The notes under the pieces: model-generated
What the model saw: the letters and a program-made list of their open reading frames with translations, nothing else
Told to the model about the DNA's origin: nothing
Databases searched by the model: none
Shown here: piece by piece, positions 51,691 to 51,959 of the stretch
Numbering within the stretch: the stretch's first letter is position 1
How the letters are laid out: the number at the start of each line of letters is the position of its first letter
Program-made: the position numbers and the translations under genes
Origin: CBFHMJ01 sp965656875
GTDB taxonomy: Bacteria > Pseudomonadota > Gammaproteobacteria > Enterobacterales > Alteromonadaceae
Assembly (NCBI GenBank): GCA_965656875.1
Contig: CBFHMJ010000044.1
Location: forward strand, 1-51,959
Reading direction: 5' to 3'
Length of the DNA: 51,959 nt

Positions 51691-51959
51691 TCATGTCTCG
51701 TTATCCGCAAAAGGAATAAAACCTCGATTTTGCAAAGTATATTCAATCCCATTTAACCCCCAGGCGTGGCTTTGCTTTGTTATCCGAAGCGGAATTGAAA
51801 ATGGCACATAATAGTAATCATTAGGGGTAACCCAAATAAAGCCACTAGCTTTTAAGCAAGTGGGTGACGATATTCCAACATCTCCGATATTAAATACAAC
51901 AGAGTTATTCAGTAATCTAACCTCGTTAGCAACTTGCCACCTGGCGCTGTCTCTATAAA
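51691..51959 (-). CDS. C-terminal part of a protein of unknown function, open at the right edge
   Basis: An uninterrupted minus-strand frame of 89 codons from the window edge to a TGA at 51691-51693. It ends with YTLQNRGFIPFADNET and contains SSPTCLKASGFIWVTPNDYY, aromatic-rich and likely beta-structured. It could be a secreted or surface domain, but too little is visible. The start lies outside the window. It converges with the receiver gene. Confidence 0.6.
   Translation of the reverse strand, partial: YRDSARWQVANEVRLLNNSVVFNIGDVGISSPTCLKASGFIWVTPNDYYYVPFSIPLRITKQSHAWGLNGIEYTLQNRGFIPFADNET

Overview
The window looks like an accessory (defence and toxin) region of a gammaproteobacterial chromosome, probably marine. 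This is inferred from an FlhD/FlhC pair, a remnant of an integron integrase next to a cassette array, HipAB, and IS21/IS3/IS605 remnants. No rRNA or tRNA was seen. The base composition is patchy: the giant toxin gene at the left is GC-richer, while the Hachiman genes and integron cassettes are AT-rich, which suggests repeated acquisition.

Layout. (1) 1-14.9 kb: on the minus strand, a 3750-residue secreted SpvB/RHS polymorphic toxin ends in a Hint domain plus a short toxin tail and is followed by its presumed immunity gene. Downstream lie displaced copies: an orphan RHS core with a different tail and its own immunity gene, then a further Hint fragment running off the left edge. Two IstB (IS21) tails are wedged into the junction. 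(2) 15-22 kb: IS3 and IS605 TnpB remnants, a membrane-anchored protein with 14 near-identical TPRs, an orphan Imm26-like immunity gene, another possible immunity gene and a UvrD-helicase stub. (3) 22-23.6 kb: hipBA with a perfect palindromic operator. (4) 24.5-38.1 kb: a tightly packed plus-strand defence operon: XRE regulator with a 32-bp dyad, hsdM1, DUF4062, AlbA/Schlafen-like ATPase, hsdM2, hsdS, hsdR, hamA, hamB. It is thus a type I restriction-modification system with two methylase subunits, two inserted effector-like genes and a Hachiman system on its tail. A RhuM-family gene converges on it. (5) 39.8-41.4 kb: an XRE-unknown-flhD-flhC operon. (6) 41.6-43.3 kb: a small membrane-protein pair followed by three tandem paralogous genes of about 72 codons with no recognised function. 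(7) 43.4-46.7 kb: an integron relic with an intI stub, an attI-like site, and three cassettes bounded by attC-like sites; cassette 2 encodes a large HEPN-like (R-x4-H) protein. (8) 47.4-50.1 kb: a ShosTA-type DprA/HAD-phosphoribosyltransferase defence pair with a small upstream gene. (9) 50.6-51.96 kb: a membrane coiled-coil protein, a stand-alone receiver protein and the tail of a minus-strand gene.

How it fits together. The region stacks several separate conflict systems: contact or secreted toxin with immunity, toxin-antitoxin, restriction-modification, Hachiman, ShosTA and a HEPN cassette. The most unusual unit is the nine-gene run at 24.5-38.1 kb, whose overlapping or nearly abutting genes imply co-expression of restriction, DUF4062/AlbA and Hachiman components from one regulated promoter. 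The least explained unit is the trio of small tandem genes at 42.6-43.3 kb.
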